From assembly GCA_030998015.1 (NCBI GenBank), contig JARWMV010000233.1, forward strand, positions 1,178,001-1,242,000: DNA of 64,000 nt, read 5' to 3'. The stretch is from Ceratorhiza oryzae-sativae. Its lineage: Eukaryota; Basidiomycota; Agaricomycetes; Cantharellales; Ceratobasidiaceae. A program made the position numbers and the translations under genes. The notes under the pieces are model-generated. The model was not told the origin of the DNA and did no database searches. It saw nothing but the letters and a program-made list of their open reading frames with translations. This document shows positions 48,991 to 60,730 of the stretch, one piece after another. Within the stretch, counting starts at the first letter, position 1, and the number at the start of each line of letters is the position of its first letter.

Positions 48991-50637
48991 TCAGGATACG
49001 TTTCGGTCAAATGCTCCTGTAAAGCCCCGAAGATTCTCACCAACCCCAAACGGCTGACATTTTTCGATACGAAGCTCTCGAACGTGAAGCCCTTCGACAA
49101 TCTTCTTCAACCCTGGAATCGATACTTTGCAATCTAGGAGGATAACACGGGATATAGAGAACAAAGAGGATTGGGCAGGGCCCGTCGCCTCCGTGTCAAC
49201 AACAAGCAAGTCGGAGATTTTATAATTGTCGAGCACGAGGCTTCGAAGCTGTGACAATGACTTGAGGAAAGAGAGATCAACCAAATCGGGATCAGGACTT
49301 TTGGGCCACCTATACATGTATAGTTCGGTTGCTCGTGAAAGCAAAAGAAAGCGTTCAAGACAACCTTCTATAGGGTTTCGAGGAGTGAGACCCACGCGAA
49401 GCCCCGCCGATGTATCGGGTAGCACTATTATTGGCAAAAGAAGCTCTAAACTCGTCTGGCCAATGTAGAAAATGCTCAAGTCCCGCAGGAAATTCAACTG
49501 AACAGCGCCAGGATAGCTGGTGCCTTCTGGATGGAATATCTTCAGAGTTCCTAGCTTTAACGAAGTAAGCATTGGGCTCGCAGTCAGTATATCCGCTAGG
49601 TCTCGGAGGGCAATTGCTGGTGATAGGTCGTCCTCATCGACCTTGAAGCTTAGTTGAAGATTGACAAGACCTCGGTAGGCCCCGCTATCCCAATCAAATC
49701 TTAAACGCTGAAGCTCTAGCTCTTCGAGTGATTCTAACATGAGCCGAGTGTTATCTGACCGCGTGGTAGCTGCCTGGTCACGAATTGGTATGGGGTAGGG
49801 AATCGTCGACGTGGCGTGTGGTCGGCGAACCCACAATGAACGAGCAATACTAGGGTTACCATGGGTGAGCCACAAGTTTAGTACGGCGGCAAGTGTTCTT
49901 TCGGATGCTACCCGAACCAGTATGCCCAGAGTGCGGACACGGTGGATGTGCGGAAAAAGAAGGTTGGTCACCCGAGAAGCCTCTTGCTCAGGATTGAGAA
50001 CAAAGGGCCAGGATTTAGGCATATGTATATGGACATGTATAGGGATTTGTTTACTGCGCCGGAATACTAGATTCGATAGCTCATCCGATACATCCATGGC
50101 AATGTCCACGTGAGACCAAAGAGTAGGTTCGTAGATAGCTACCTGCCGCCAGTGCTTGCAAACCCCAGTAAAATTCTGAAAAGAGCTTCTATCATCCCGA
50201 GCACAATGCGATTTAGACTCCTTGAATATTTTAATAAGAAGCTCATGTGGGATCGCATGAGTCCAAGCCCGCTTATTTCGTGCAGCGAGTAGCGATGTTC
50301 GGGCGCTCTGCAACACCCTTTCCTCCGCTGCTAGTGACACAAGCTCAGAGTCGATGGTAGCGATGGTCTCCCGTAATATGGAACTGTTTTCTTCCATCTC
50401 CGTGGGTAAGGCGAGGATGGTACAGAGAGTTTCGCAAGCTGTTTGGTACGATTTGATCGTGCGAGCCAGTGCCCCCCGTATGGCTTTCCATTCGTCTAGA
50501 GCAGACTTTATATTGCTCTGCGCGCCCATAGAGTTCCGAGTGAGTTTCCTGGCGCCGATGTTATCTGTAGATTGGTTCAAGCGTTGGATCGGGGTGGCAG
50601 AGGCGGAGTGATGGTGAGGTAAAGGCGCACACAGCAT
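48991..50637 (-). CDS. F-box protein with LRR-like C-terminal region
   Basis: Single-exon protein of up to 548 residues, probably a substrate adaptor of SCF ubiquitin ligases. An N-terminal helical stretch (SALDEWKAIRGALARTIKSY) precedes the F-box: WTHAIPHELLIKIFKE, then FTGVCKHWRQVAIYEPTLWS. The rest is a ladder of leucine-rich units (LMLESLEELELQRLRFD, LTSLKLGTLKIFHPEG, LSQLRSLVLDNYKISDLLVV, LHVRELRIEKCQPFG). This layout is very common in Agaricomycetes. ATG at 50637 is the longest start; ATG at 50529 (MGAQSNIKSALDEWK) is the more typical N terminus. No intron is needed. Confidence 0.85.
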   Translation of the reverse strand: MLCAPLPHHHSASATPIQRLNQSTDNIGARKLTRNSMGAQSNIKSALDEWKAIRGALARTIKSYQTACETLCTILALPTEMEENSSILRETIATIDSELVSLAAEERVLQSARTSLLAARNKRAWTHAIPHELLIKIFKESKSHCARDDRSSFQNFTGVCKHWRQVAIYEPTLWSHVDIAMDVSDELSNLVFRRSKQIPIHVHIHMPKSWPFVLNPEQEASRVTNLLFPHIHRVRTLGILVRVASERTLAAVLNLWLTHGNPSIARSLWVRRPHATSTIPYPIPIRDQAATTRSDNTRLMLESLEELELQRLRFDWDSGAYRGLVNLQLSFKVDEDDLSPAIALRDLADILTASPMLTSLKLGTLKIFHPEGTSYPGAVQLNFLRDLSIFYIGQTSLELLLPIIVLPDTSAGLRVGLTPRNPIEGCLERFLLLSRATELYMYRWPKSPDPDLVDLSFLKSLSQLRSLVLDNYKISDLLVVDTEATGPAQSSLFSISRVILLDCKVSIPGLKKIVEGLHVRELRIEKCQPFGVGENLRGFTGAFDRNVS

Positions 50638-52499
50638 TCTGTCACGTGGGATAGCTTCAGCCCAGCAGGAGATCTCCTTGCCGGATGATTTTAGGCCGAC
50701 GCCAACAATATACAGAGTCTATTGCTTGATATGCAGATAGACGCGCCGGATGAATTCATTCGTCGGCCGGCTATAGCTGCTCCATACCCCTGGTTGAGCG
50801 CCTAGCAACGTGGTCTGCATATTATGCCGAGTCACTTTGCGACTTTCGCCGAATCCAGTACCGTCGTGGGAAAGGACACAGTTTTTACTACCGTGTCATT
50901 TGTTGATCACAAGAGACTTGTTGAGTTGAAAATCCATACCCAGCAACCCCAGGCGTTCATCACTACAAACCAGGCTTCCTCCGGCGCTGCTTGCAAGTGA
51001 ACCATATCTAAAGTCATGCTATTCGCTCAGATTTTTGATATTCTCATAGCAATCAGCGCCTACAGAATCATGTTCTGTGAACAGCAGATGTTCGCAAATT
51101 TCTCTTGAACACATGAATATGTTGTGCGGAGGGACGATTGGATGATTGCTGTTTCATCAGAATGGGTTTGGGTGTGGAAGACACCGCTACCGTGAATCTT
51201 GGCCCCAAGTGGAAGCGAACTCGTGGTGAATGTCCTTTAGGTTGTCGTAAGCAATTACACCACTCAACCTCGTCAGATAGGGGAAGCTACCATGGCGCAA
51301 ACTGATGGTCTCATATGCCTAAAATTTTTGAAGAAGAATCGCGGCACAAATTAGTGTTGAAGTTTTCCTGGGCGTTGAAACGCGTTCTCAATGGGATTAT
51401 GCGTTAAAAAAATTCAAGGGCTCGGGTAAACGCATAGACTGGTGTGTATAGTCACGCAATCGTCGAATTCGATACTGCGTGATTCCTTTCCCAAATAATG
51501 GGCCTATATCGGCACATTAAAAGTGAGTGTGCGCTCCAATCATCCTGGCTAATGGTCGACTGCTGGGTTTCATGGGATTGTAGACCTTTCTGGCTACGCC
51601 CCTTCACCAGAAATTATACGCCAAAAGTCCCAATCGAGCAACGCCCAAGAGTTGTGGTGCAAGCCTCAGAATTCCGTATGATCACTAATATCATACCGGT
51701 TGTATGCACGCACTCGCCGGTTATCATTCGTCCGGGACGTTAATATTCAAGCATCCACTCGGCATGTAGTTGTATACCTTCACGAGCTTTCACCATGCTT
51801 AACCACTCTTCATGTCTGACAAACGCGCCTTGGAAAACTTCAACTGCCAAGTTTTCTTCACAGGGACAAATCAAGTTGGTACAGAGCAAGGCAACGTCGC
51901 AAAGGTAGTAATTTCTGGCGACGATCATCAGGAGGATGTATTCATCGTCGGGGGCCATAGTACTCTGGTACGCTTGCTGCTCTTGATTATCATGGTCTCC
52001 ACATAGTCCTGACCAATGGCGTTTGGCCATGACTCCTTGGAAGAAACCGTCAGCTTACGGCGGAAAGAAAACGTACGCTCAGCGTAGCTCGCGTTGGCGG
52101 ACAGCCATTGCGATTAATGGGTAAGATTCGGAGAACTTGGTAGTGGTGCGTCATTTGCTTGGACGCTTTATGCATAGAGTGATAGTTGTTTTGATGATTG
52201 AAATTGAACAGGTTTTGGTGGAAAACTGTGCTGCCGAAAACCGTTCGCTGGATTCAGGGTCTGGTACGTGGAGCATTATTAGAGGCAGGAAGGAAGATAA
52301 AGCAAATGGACACAAGCGGACGAAGGTCACAACTATTGAAATCGCCGTGAGGCAAATAATATTTCTTCGACTGGGCTACCTAATTTTCGGATCACGGAAT
52401 CACAATTACATTCAGACATAGTAACCTGCCACATAACCAGGCCTCACAGGCGCCGGCACTGGGCAAAAGTGCTCGAGTATAATCATCGGAAAGCAACAG
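50638..52499. other. Intergenic, no gene recognised
   Basis: About 1.85 kb. Short frames on both strands at 51.5-52.4 kb show no domain or exon chain. Confidence 0.45.
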
Positions 52500-53536
52500 C
52501 TAGATATAAATCGCATCACCGCGTTCGACGAGGTGCTTGATTGTGTTGTACTGGAAGAGATGAATTGAACCTTTTTCCACAGGTACAGAATCACCACTGT
52601 GCCGCAAGGGTTGGATCAATATAAGCAAAGCCAGGGGAAAGGCGTGCGTACTCGGGTAACCGAATAGGTCCACAATCTTCCGTGGCATATATAAACACTC
52701 CTTGGGTCAGGTTTGGGTGTGGTACTGCGGGGCGTTCAATTCGAGCACGGATATGAGAGCAAGGGATACACACTCATTCCTGGGTCAGTCAACGAGCGCA
52801 TGGTATCTGGCAAGTTGTCAAGAACAGCCCTATTCATGTGTGTGCTGAATAGTTGTTTGTATCTAGCTGGACATTGTCAGTAGCGAGAAGCGAAAATGGA
52901 GACGAGCAACGTTACTTGATCGCATGGTTCTGTTCCAGGACTGACATCCTCGATTGGAGTGCTGGATTGGACATGATATGAAAGGCGTATCGTTCGATCT
53001 ATCCACATATCAAATTCATGCTCTTGGAAGGCGGGCAAGAGAAATACCTTGTAGAGTCTCGTCCTGACATAACTCCTAATCTGGAACTTGATTCTTTCCA
53101 TATCTAGTTGAACATAGGACATTCGAAAGTGCTCGTCCTCCGAAGTGAATCGTCGCTTTGAAGATATTCCACCATTTGCCTCTGCGTGTCAAGGATTATG
53201 TCAAAGAAGAAAGGGCAAGCAGCAGGGCCGCACCTGTTGATGTAACTTTTCCAACACGTCTTCCACGAGCTGCCCTTCCCACTGCAGCAATTCTGGTGCG
53301 TGTCTTTCGCCCATGGCTACGCGCATGAGCCTTTGCATGGGGTTATCCTGACGTTCTGATTAGATCTATCCTCCAAAACGACGCGCGGTTTACTTACTGG
53401 GCTTGACCCCAAGACATCTGCCGTGTTGACCTGTGCATGCGTCACCAAGTTGGGGGGCCTTGCCCCACCTGCTCAATTCGACGGCGGCGGCAACGCGCCG
53501 AGGGAGCGCGGGGATGTCGTCGTCGTCCCAGTCCAT
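52500..53536 (-). CDS. SLD5: GINS complex subunit SLD5
   Basis: Replication-initiation factor, part of the GINS tetramer of the CMG helicase. The start at 53536 gives the acidic MDWDDDDIPALPRRVAAA. Conserved blocks follow across introns: NPMQRLMRVAMGERHAPELL, QWEGQLVEDVLEKLHQQ, then MSYVQLDMERIKFQIRSYVR TRLYK (the GINS helical core), NLTQGVFIYATEDCGPIRLP, and the C-terminal beta domain VPVEKGSIHLFQYNTIKHLV with ERGDAIYI and the stop at 52500. The last intron (gtacgc..gcacag) is firm. The join after exon 1 is less certain: joining RVAAA to VNTADVLGSSP uses a weak gtcgaa donor but is the only one found that keeps frame into the NPMQRLM exon. Confidence 0.85.
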
Positions 53537-53647
53537 GGCGGCTGACCAATCGCCGATGCCCGCTGGATGACGTAATTGCCGGCGCTTAGCGGTGTCATGC
53601 CCACGTGCTCGATCCAGGTGTGTTGCAGCTTCCGTCGACGACCAGCC
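53537..53647. promoter_or_regulatory. Bidirectional promoter of SLD5 and the DENN10-like gene
   Basis: Start codons of the two head-to-head genes are only 111 bp apart, so this short GC-rich interval must serve both. No TATA box is evident, consistent with housekeeping promoters. Confidence 0.55.
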
Positions 53648-56017
53648 ATGGACGCCCCGTCCGATGTGTGTGCGCTCTTCCACTCGTCGTTCCACCCGAC
53701 CCAGGGCAACATTGTCGATTTCCAGCTCAAAGTCAGAGATGGCAAGTCTTTTTCCCTGTTTTCCGGTCCGAGCCCCCAACTGAGCTCGGACTCAGACATC
53801 AGCTTGGACGGAGTAGAGTTCAGTTCGCTCCCGAGCGGCTTGCATTTGGTCGATCAGGATGTGATGTGAGTTTGCTCCGACGCAGGTTGGCTATCGCAGA
53901 GGGCGCTGACCACGGCGGTAGACATTTTACAAAGGATGGGTTGTGTGGGATTGCGGTGTTTAGGCGACGACGAATACGCGAGGTGCGCTTAATCTCGTCT
54001 TTTCTTATTTGCTAACCCAATTCTGATTTGCCTGATAGAACGGCCTGCGCGGTGTCCGGCTGGGTGCAGTTGGAGTCCTCATCGGTGAGTATCCCCTACC
54101 TCGCCATCATCCCGCTCCTCACATGGCCTTATGCTGTAGGCTCCGCACCACGCGCCCGACCATGGCTTCATCTTCCCCACCTAAAACGCCTCGCCGCCCA
54201 TCTCGAAGCGACACCCGAGGACTGGGAGCCCCTCACTGAATACTTTGAATCCCATCGACAGCCCGACATTATCTCCGCCGAGTCCACTCTTGACATTCCC
54301 GAACTCTGGAGCGGATGGGAACACGAGCTGGCAACCGCTAGTGTACGTTTTTCCTCCCCTTGCCCATGTCTTCTCCAAATGATCTTCGCCTAATCTTTTT
54401 ACGTATCACATAGCCAAACCATCCGCTCCACCATCTCCCATGTCTCTTGCATGCATTTGGTCCCAGTATCATGATTCTCTTCCGATTCGTCCTCGCTCGA
54501 AGACGAGTGTTGATATACACCCGTGTCCCCACATCTGCGTCTCGCTCCTCGTTCAACTCGGTCGCCTCTCGTCCCTCGGCTGATTCGAACGCGGAAAGCG
54601 TGGTGGATCAGACAGTCGAGGCAGGTGCTGCACCTGTCGTTGAGCCGGCGTGCGTTCTTGCCCGGGTCGCTGCGGACATCTGTTTCGGGTGGAAAGATGG
54701 GCCAGGGTTGGGCGAGGCCCCGGAAGTCCTCGGCATGGTTGGACTGGACGCGATCGAAAAACTGGGCGAAGAAAACTTGAAGCGGTCTGGTTGGATCGCA
54801 TGTAAGTTCGGTTCTGCTACGTAACGCGCGCCACCACTATGATCGAGCGAAGCTGAGCCATGAATTTGATATCGATAGGTACAACAGAACGGATTTTCCT
54901 CGAAAAGCCCCATTTGTATGATCTGGTCGTGGATTTATCCCCGTCGCTGCTGGCCCATGGATCTGCTTCGGGCCCGGATGATAAACCGGTCCTGTCGGTG
55001 TCTGCTCCATCCTCGGCTGGCTCCTCGACGTTCAAACTCGCACCAACGAGGCCCACTTTTAGCGACATGAAAGTGTTCAATGACATCGAAAAAGCCCTCT
55101 ACGCCCAGTCCAACTATGCACAGCCTCGATCCACTCAACCGACTAACGCATCAAGCGTGTCGTTGGGCTGCGCATGTCCAGCTGAACACGAAGACGACGA
55201 TGGTTGGGTCGTCTGGGATAGATGGGGTCAGGGATGCGCTTCATCTTCCCACGGACCCGGAGGAAATCGCAACTCGTGTGCAGCTGGCATGAACACCGGA
55301 CCGTGTTCGTCTGGCTTGAACGCCCATTCTGAACACCCGAGCGAGTCGGTCTCGAGTGGAGGCTCGAGGAGTTGGATCGACCCGTGGAAGATTTACGAAG
55401 ATGTGTGTATGTTTTGTGCGGGCCTTTGCGGCTGGATCGGCTGGGGCCTTGGTTTACGAGGGGAGCGAGGCTCAGGAGGTACTGGCGTACATCTAGATGG
55501 ACCGGACGATGCGCTCAGGCCACATGATCCGGTTTCTCTCGAGTCGATTTCGACGCCACAGCCGCAGCAACACCAACCCCAGCCGCGAGTGATCGACCAA
55601 GCTCAACACGATAGACGCCGAGCCCACCGCCGAGCGCATGTCTTGGAACTCATGACGCTCTTCCACAAATACGCTGCATTCCTCCACGCACGTCTATCAG
55701 ACATAATCGACTCACACGACGGCCAACCCCAATCGTCGCGAAAACCTAAATCGTCCACCATGTCCAAGACGTCGTTCAAGTTCCATTCGAAATCGGCTTC
55801 GCAGACTCAGGCGCTATTGGGCAATGGTGCAACCGAGGAGAGGGTGCTGGTGCTGACGAGTAAAGACATGCTCGCGCTCGACTTGAGTCCGCTCAGCGCG
55901 GCGGACGCGCAGTTTTTAGAGTGGTTCGGAACCACCATCGCGCGGAGGGATCGACGGGTAGTCGTGAAGCGCACATGGAAAGATATGGTCGTGGCCGTGG
56001 TAGGCAGTCCATGGTAA
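53648..56017 (+). CDS. DENN10 / LCHN-family protein (Anr2-like, DUF2347)
   Basis: Conserved eukaryotic protein related to the DENN domain family, thought to act in endosomal or Rab-linked trafficking. The start at 53648 is in MDAPSDVCALFHSSFHPTQG. Landmarks: FHPTQGNIVDFQLKV, LDGVEFSSLPSGLHLVDQDV, then after an intron YFTKDGLCGIAVF, GLRGVRLGAVGVLI, LPHLKRLAAHLEATPEDWEP, FGPSIMILFRFVLARRRVLI, VGLDAIEKL, TERIFLEKPHLYDLVVDLSP and the C-terminal MLALDLSPLSAADAQFLEWF with RVVVKRTWKDMVV. The last exon (about 54879-56017) holds a long low-complexity Ser/Gly insert and a Gln/Pro run. About six exons, GT..AG. The family name is recognised from motifs, not a search. Confidence 0.72.
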
Positions 56018-56508
56018 TACCCTGTCCTTTGTCGGATGCCCATATTTCTCGCTTTGACCACGTACGATCCCTACAATGTTGTTTCTCTTGACGAGTTGTA
56101 CACACCTCACCTCACCGAACCTGACACGCGCACGCACGCACACATGGGACAAGATTGGGAACTATGTATTTCTTAGAGTTTGGTTGTTTTTTTCCATCCT
56201 TTTTTTTCCCTCATTTGATACAGTATTCTCGATCGGGTTTGTTGTGACTGGGTCCGTGATGTTTGTAATCGCATTCATTTGTTGTTGTTGTTAGGTCTGG
56301 CTTAGGTGCTTGATTCTGTTTTGAATAATGGGCGATGTCATGGAGACATGATTGTTTAATTGCGGACGGGTGTGTGGATTGTTGGTCACCTAGGAGATTG
56401 ACAATAGTGCGGGCGGCTAGTCTTTCTTTGTCTTGTCTGTAGAAGTTCATAAAGCCTTTGGTATTCTATGAGCCCCGGACACGCGACGCACTTCACACAA
56501 CCCAAAAT
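56018..56508. other. 3' flank of the DENN10-like gene
   Basis: Includes a T-rich, low-complexity 3' region and no gene. The inverted duplication begins near its right end. Confidence 0.4.
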
Positions 56509-57785
56509 TTGATTGCATAGTATAGCACGCATACATTCTATCTATCGATTCCAAACCGGCCAATATAGCCCATGAATTCATTCCTTCATATCAGTCACTC
56601 TTAGTTGAAGTGCCAGGTCGCTCCCCGTCGAAAGAGCGCGAACTAGTCAACCCGCCAGTCAGTAACCCAATCAACACTCATACCGAATAAATCCCACCTG
56701 CTGGAATGCAGAAGGCGACAGATCAAGATCCCACAGAGCGCGGCCCTCGCACCGGTCCACGATCCCGACTCGTATGGTCTTTCCCTTGTCTGCTCCACCA
56801 TATCATTCAATCTCTACCAACGACGACCGCACTCATGTCTACCCACAAGTCACGTCCGCAGTGAGGCGTCGTGCACCTGAACCCCGCCAACTATGTAAGC
56901 CCGACACTGAAATAAAAACAACAGGGACTCGAGTCTTGGCTGCTTACACAGGATTCTTGTTGGGGTTGCCTCCGGTGTAGCCTGGCCAGTTGTCGAACAG
57001 CTCGTGCGAGATGGCGGCGACCCACTCGCTGTTGGACTATCACACATGGGCTCAGATTGGCATAGGAGAGCACGCCGGAGTGATGTACTCACGTTGGTCC
57101 ATCCACAAGCGCCGAGGCCGATTTGGACTGTTCCAAGTCAAACCCGTCAGTCAGACCCAAGACAAACGAGAACGCGTGAGAGGACTCATACAGTAGGTCA
57201 GCTGTTTTCTGATTGAACGTCAGCGATTGACTGGTGTAGAATTGAGACTTTGACATGCCTGGCCAGTGTGAGTCCCACCGGGATTAATCGAGCGAGCAGC
57301 GACCTCGGTCGCATTTGCGGGCAAGGCGGTGACGCCAGTCAGTAGAGAGCTGATGCCGATGAGAGCGGTAGCAGCGACAGTGAGCTTGGCGAACATGTTG
57401 AAGAGTGCTAGAAGACGAAAAATATCTGCGAGTGGAGAAGAGAGTGCTGAAGAGTCGATGCTGAATAGGTCGCCAACGTCGAGACGAGACATTTTATGCC
57501 GTCAACAAGCGCATACACTCGTACAGGTCTAGCCACTTCAATGTTTTACGACGCAAAGGCAAACTATGCTCGGGCTGAAATGTGAGAGGCGAGAGCAGCC
57601 GAGGATACCGAAGGGATTGCCGGTGGACAGCACATGGACGGTTATCTCCTTCAGTCGTCGCCTGGACGGACAAGCCAGAAACGACATCTTGGCTGCTGAT
57701 CTGACACGGATTTAACTGACCGAGATTCACAACAATGGCAGCGGTATCAAGAAAATGTCTCGTGGCGATCAAGCACAGCGCATGT
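56509..57785 (-). repeat. Left arm of ~1.28-kb inverted duplication
   Basis: The sequence matches the reverse complement of 58815-60104 over its whole length, with scattered substitutions and a few small indels. The outer edge lies at gattgcatagtatagcacgc and the inner edge at gatcaagcacagcgcatg. It contains one expansin-like gene plus its upstream region. Confidence 0.9.
56601..57396 (-). CDS. Expansin-like (DPBB / RlpA-like) secreted protein, left copy
   Basis: Small secreted protein with a double-psi beta-barrel, of the expansin/barwin-like type that can loosen plant cell walls. The start at 57396 gives the signal peptide MFAKLTVAATALIGISSLLT…VTA. Spliced blocks: PGGTHTGQ, TYFQIGLGACGWTN, SNSEWVAAISHELFDNWPGY TGGNPNKNPVC, GKTIRVGIVDRCEGCALWDL DLSPSAF and a short last exon ending in GATWHFN, stop 56601-56603. 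The first intron appears to use a GC donor (gcatgt). The exon giving VCTTPHCG uses gtaagc..ttcag and gtgact..agcag and keeps frame here. Compared with the right copy, the last exon is 12 nt shorter (in frame). It looks like the functional copy of the pair. Confidence 0.72.
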
Positions 57786-58814
57786 GTCACATATTTAACA
57801 CAGTCGATACAGTTCGGTCAATCGCAGCCGTTGCCCGCGTCGCCAATCTTTGAACATTTAACCGACCAGGGCTATACTCGTCGAATGAGAAACTAGTGAA
57901 CAGGATTTGGAAAGTGTGCAAATCGGAGCTAATTGGTGCAATGTGCCAGCAAAAATAGATGAGTGGTACTCGAACACTAGGGGCGCCAAAAAACCAACCT
58001 AGGGGAATCGGGTGATACATCGTAGAAATTTTAACAGAATGAGATCATAATAGTGCAGAAAATATATATCTACTGAAATTTTTCCATACACGTATACTGT
58101 GAGTATCAGTTGTAGATGCCTTCACCGCAAAAATTTGAGTTATTTGTAATGACGGAGAAAGCTCACCGGGCGAGTGGGAGCATTATTTTAAGCTATCCCC
58201 AATGGACGTACAGTTCATAAAGCAAATTAACAGATAACTCATAGAGAAATTATAGGTTTTATGACACTACTTAACACTAACCCGCTCCACACAAGTATCG
58301 AATTCAGACGAAGGCAGTCCTAGTTCGCCTATGGAGCACTTCTATTATAATGAACGACCCATGGGAGACCATAAAAGCACAATAGAGAATGTAATGATCA
58401 AACCAGACAGGACTGAAATGATATTTACTAATATTGAGATGGTAAATTAAACCCATTGATGTGAGACAGTTGATCATTGGATAAGCTATTGCTGTATGCC
58501 CCCATACCAGAATTCAGGTCACCAGACCTACCGGGTGGATCATTGCGGATCGATATGCTTCAATATAGTGGCTGATCAAATTAGCTCTCTTTTACGAACT
58601 GCTATACAATGGGTCTGAAATCTTGCGCACAAAATTGTTCATGGTCATACCTTATGTCTTACGTTTGCCCAAAGATGCTGGCACATTTGAATTCGCACCG
58701 ATTTGCTGATAATGAGGAACATGGCTCGGAAACATCACCGAGGACTCAAGGACTCAAGCTTTAGCGAGACGGCCAACGGCTTGTGTTGGCCGAACCGAGA
58801 TGGCCACAGAAGCA
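57786..58814. other. Spacer of the inverted duplication
   Basis: About 1.03 kb of AT-rich sequence between the arms with no recognisable gene, transposase or terminal repeat. Confidence 0.5.
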
Positions 58815-60104
58815 TGCGCTGCGCTTGATCGCCACGAGACATTTTCTTGATACCGCTGCCATTGTTGTGAATCTCGGTCAGTTAAATCCGTGTCAGATCA
58901 GCAGCCAAGATGTCGTTTCTGGCTTGTCCGTCCAGGCGACGACTGAAGGAGATAACCGTCCATGTGCTGTCCACCGGCAATCCCTTCGGTATCCTCGGCT
59001 GCTCTCGCCTCTCACATTTCAACCCGAGCATAGTTTGCCTTTGCGTCGTAAAACATTGAAGTGGCTAGACCTGTACGAGTGTATGCGCTTGTTGACGGCA
59101 TAAAATGTCTCGTCTCGACGTTGGCGACCTATTCAGCATCGACTCTTCAGCACTCTCTCCTCCACTCGCAGACACCCTTCGTTTTCTAGCACTCTTCAAC
59201 ATGTTCGCCAAGCTCATTGTCGCTGCTACCGCTCTCATCGGCATCAGCTCTCTACTGACTGGCGTCACCGCCTTGCCCGCAAATGCGACCGAGGTCGCTG
59301 CTCGCTCGATTAATCCCGGTGGGACTCACACTGGCCAGGCATGTCAAAGTCTCAATTCTACACCAGTCAATCGCTGACGTTCAATCGGAAAACAGCTGAC
59401 CTACTGCATGCGTCCTCTCACGCGTTCTCGTTTGTCTTGGGTCTGACTGACGGGTTTGGCTTGGAACAGTCCAAATCGGTCTCGGCGCTTGTGGATGGAC
59501 CAACGTGAGTACATCACTCCGGCGTGCTCTCCTATGCCAATCTGAGCCCATGTGTGATAGTCCAACAGCGAGTGGGTCGCCGCCATCTCGCACGAGCTGT
59601 TCGACAACTGGCCAGGCTACACCGGAGGCAACCCCAACAAGAATCCTGTGTAAGCAGCCAAGACTCGAGTCCCTGTTGTTTTTATTTCAGTGTCGGGCTT
59701 ACATAGTTGGCGGGGTTCAGGTGCACGACGCCTCACACTGCGGACGTGACTTGTGGGTAGACATGAGTGCGGTCGTCGTTGGTAGAGATTGACTGATATG
59801 GTGGAGCAGACAAGGGAAAGACCATCCGAGTCGGGATCGTGGACCGGTGCGAGGGCTGCGCTCTGTGGGATCTTGATCTGTCGCCTTCTGCATTCCAGCA
59901 GGTGGGATTTATTCGGTATGGGTGTTGATTGGGTTACTGAGCTGGCGGGTTGACTAGTTCGCGGCTCTTTCGACGGGGCGTCTGTCGGGAGCGACCTGGC
60001 ACTTCAACTAAGAGTGACTGATATGAAGGAATGAATTCATGGGCTATAATTGGCCGTTTTGAAACCGATAGATAGAATGTATGCGTGCTATGCTATGCAA
60101 TCGA
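58815..60104 (+). repeat. Right arm of ~1.28-kb inverted duplication
   Basis: Reverse-complement partner of 56509-57785. Even the non-coding part upstream of the gene is nearly identical, so the duplication or gene conversion is recent. Confidence 0.9.
59201..60011 (+). pseudogene. Expansin-like secreted protein, right copy, probably decaying
   Basis: Mirror copy of the gene at 56601-57396. The start at 59201 and signal peptide (MFAKLIVAATALIGISSLLT) are intact, as are LGACGWTN, SNSEWVAAISHELFDNWPGY, GKTIRVGIVDRCEGCALWDL, and a fuller C-terminal exon FAALSTGRLSGATWHFN, stop 60009-60011. Two changes suggest loss of function: the second-intron donor reads gcatgc where the left copy has gtatga, and an extra 'ca' near 59733 would shift the frame of the exon coding the Cys-Gly pair. 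If other splice sites are used it could still be expressed, so the pseudogene call is tentative. Confidence 0.6.
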
Positions 60105-60730
60105 ATGTTGTATGCTGCTGAAAGATACCATTGAGGGAACGCTTACGGCGTACCGGTAGCGTTGGGGATTTCAGCGCATACTTATGGCCAACAACATATA
60201 CAGAAAACTGCCAGAAACGCAGAATGACAGCCGTATAAAGAAACGCCAAGTACCTCAGCGCGTAGCTTGGTAATAAAGTTAGCCTTCGACTACTCAAAGT
60301 CCTAATTCACACTTAGCTTGCTCGGTCGAGGCTGTATCGGTCGGTGTTTGAGGGTGGCTATACGGACCTAAATAGCTATGATACCACCTACTGGCCTTCC
60401 AAAAACCATACTGAAAGTGTCTCTATTCTAGCATCCTCATTGACATGGAGCATGGTCACCCCGGGATTAATTGCTCTTCCGGTCTGGAGTCTGCCGGTAT
60501 ACAATGCCGGCACTCGTGATGGACAAGACCTGACCATTGTTTATCTGCATATTGGTATTTATTTGGTCAATTACTCACTCTACGAGCTTCATGTTATGAA
60601 TCCACCTATTCGTCTAGTCATTTTTGGTTGGCAATCACGTGGGTATCCGGATCCAAGCGCCAAGGCGCGATGACGTAATATATCCATATATCGAGTCCTC
60701 TCTCTCTGTGCAGTCTTGTTCTCAACAGCC
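60105..60730. other. Intergenic between the expansin arm and fungalysin 3
   Basis: Contains a 109-codon open frame (60344-60673) with no recognisable family and no intron support. A TATA-like catatat lies near 60684, upstream of fungalysin 3. Confidence 0.4.

Noticed and set aside
57494..57790. 98-codon frame, mirrored at 58783-59103
   Set aside because: Conserved between arms only because the arms are a recent duplication; it lies upstream of the expansin-like start with no domain or signal peptide.
60344..60673. 109-codon plus-strand frame
   Set aside because: No recognisable domain, intron or signal peptide, and it sits where the fungalysin 3 promoter is expected.
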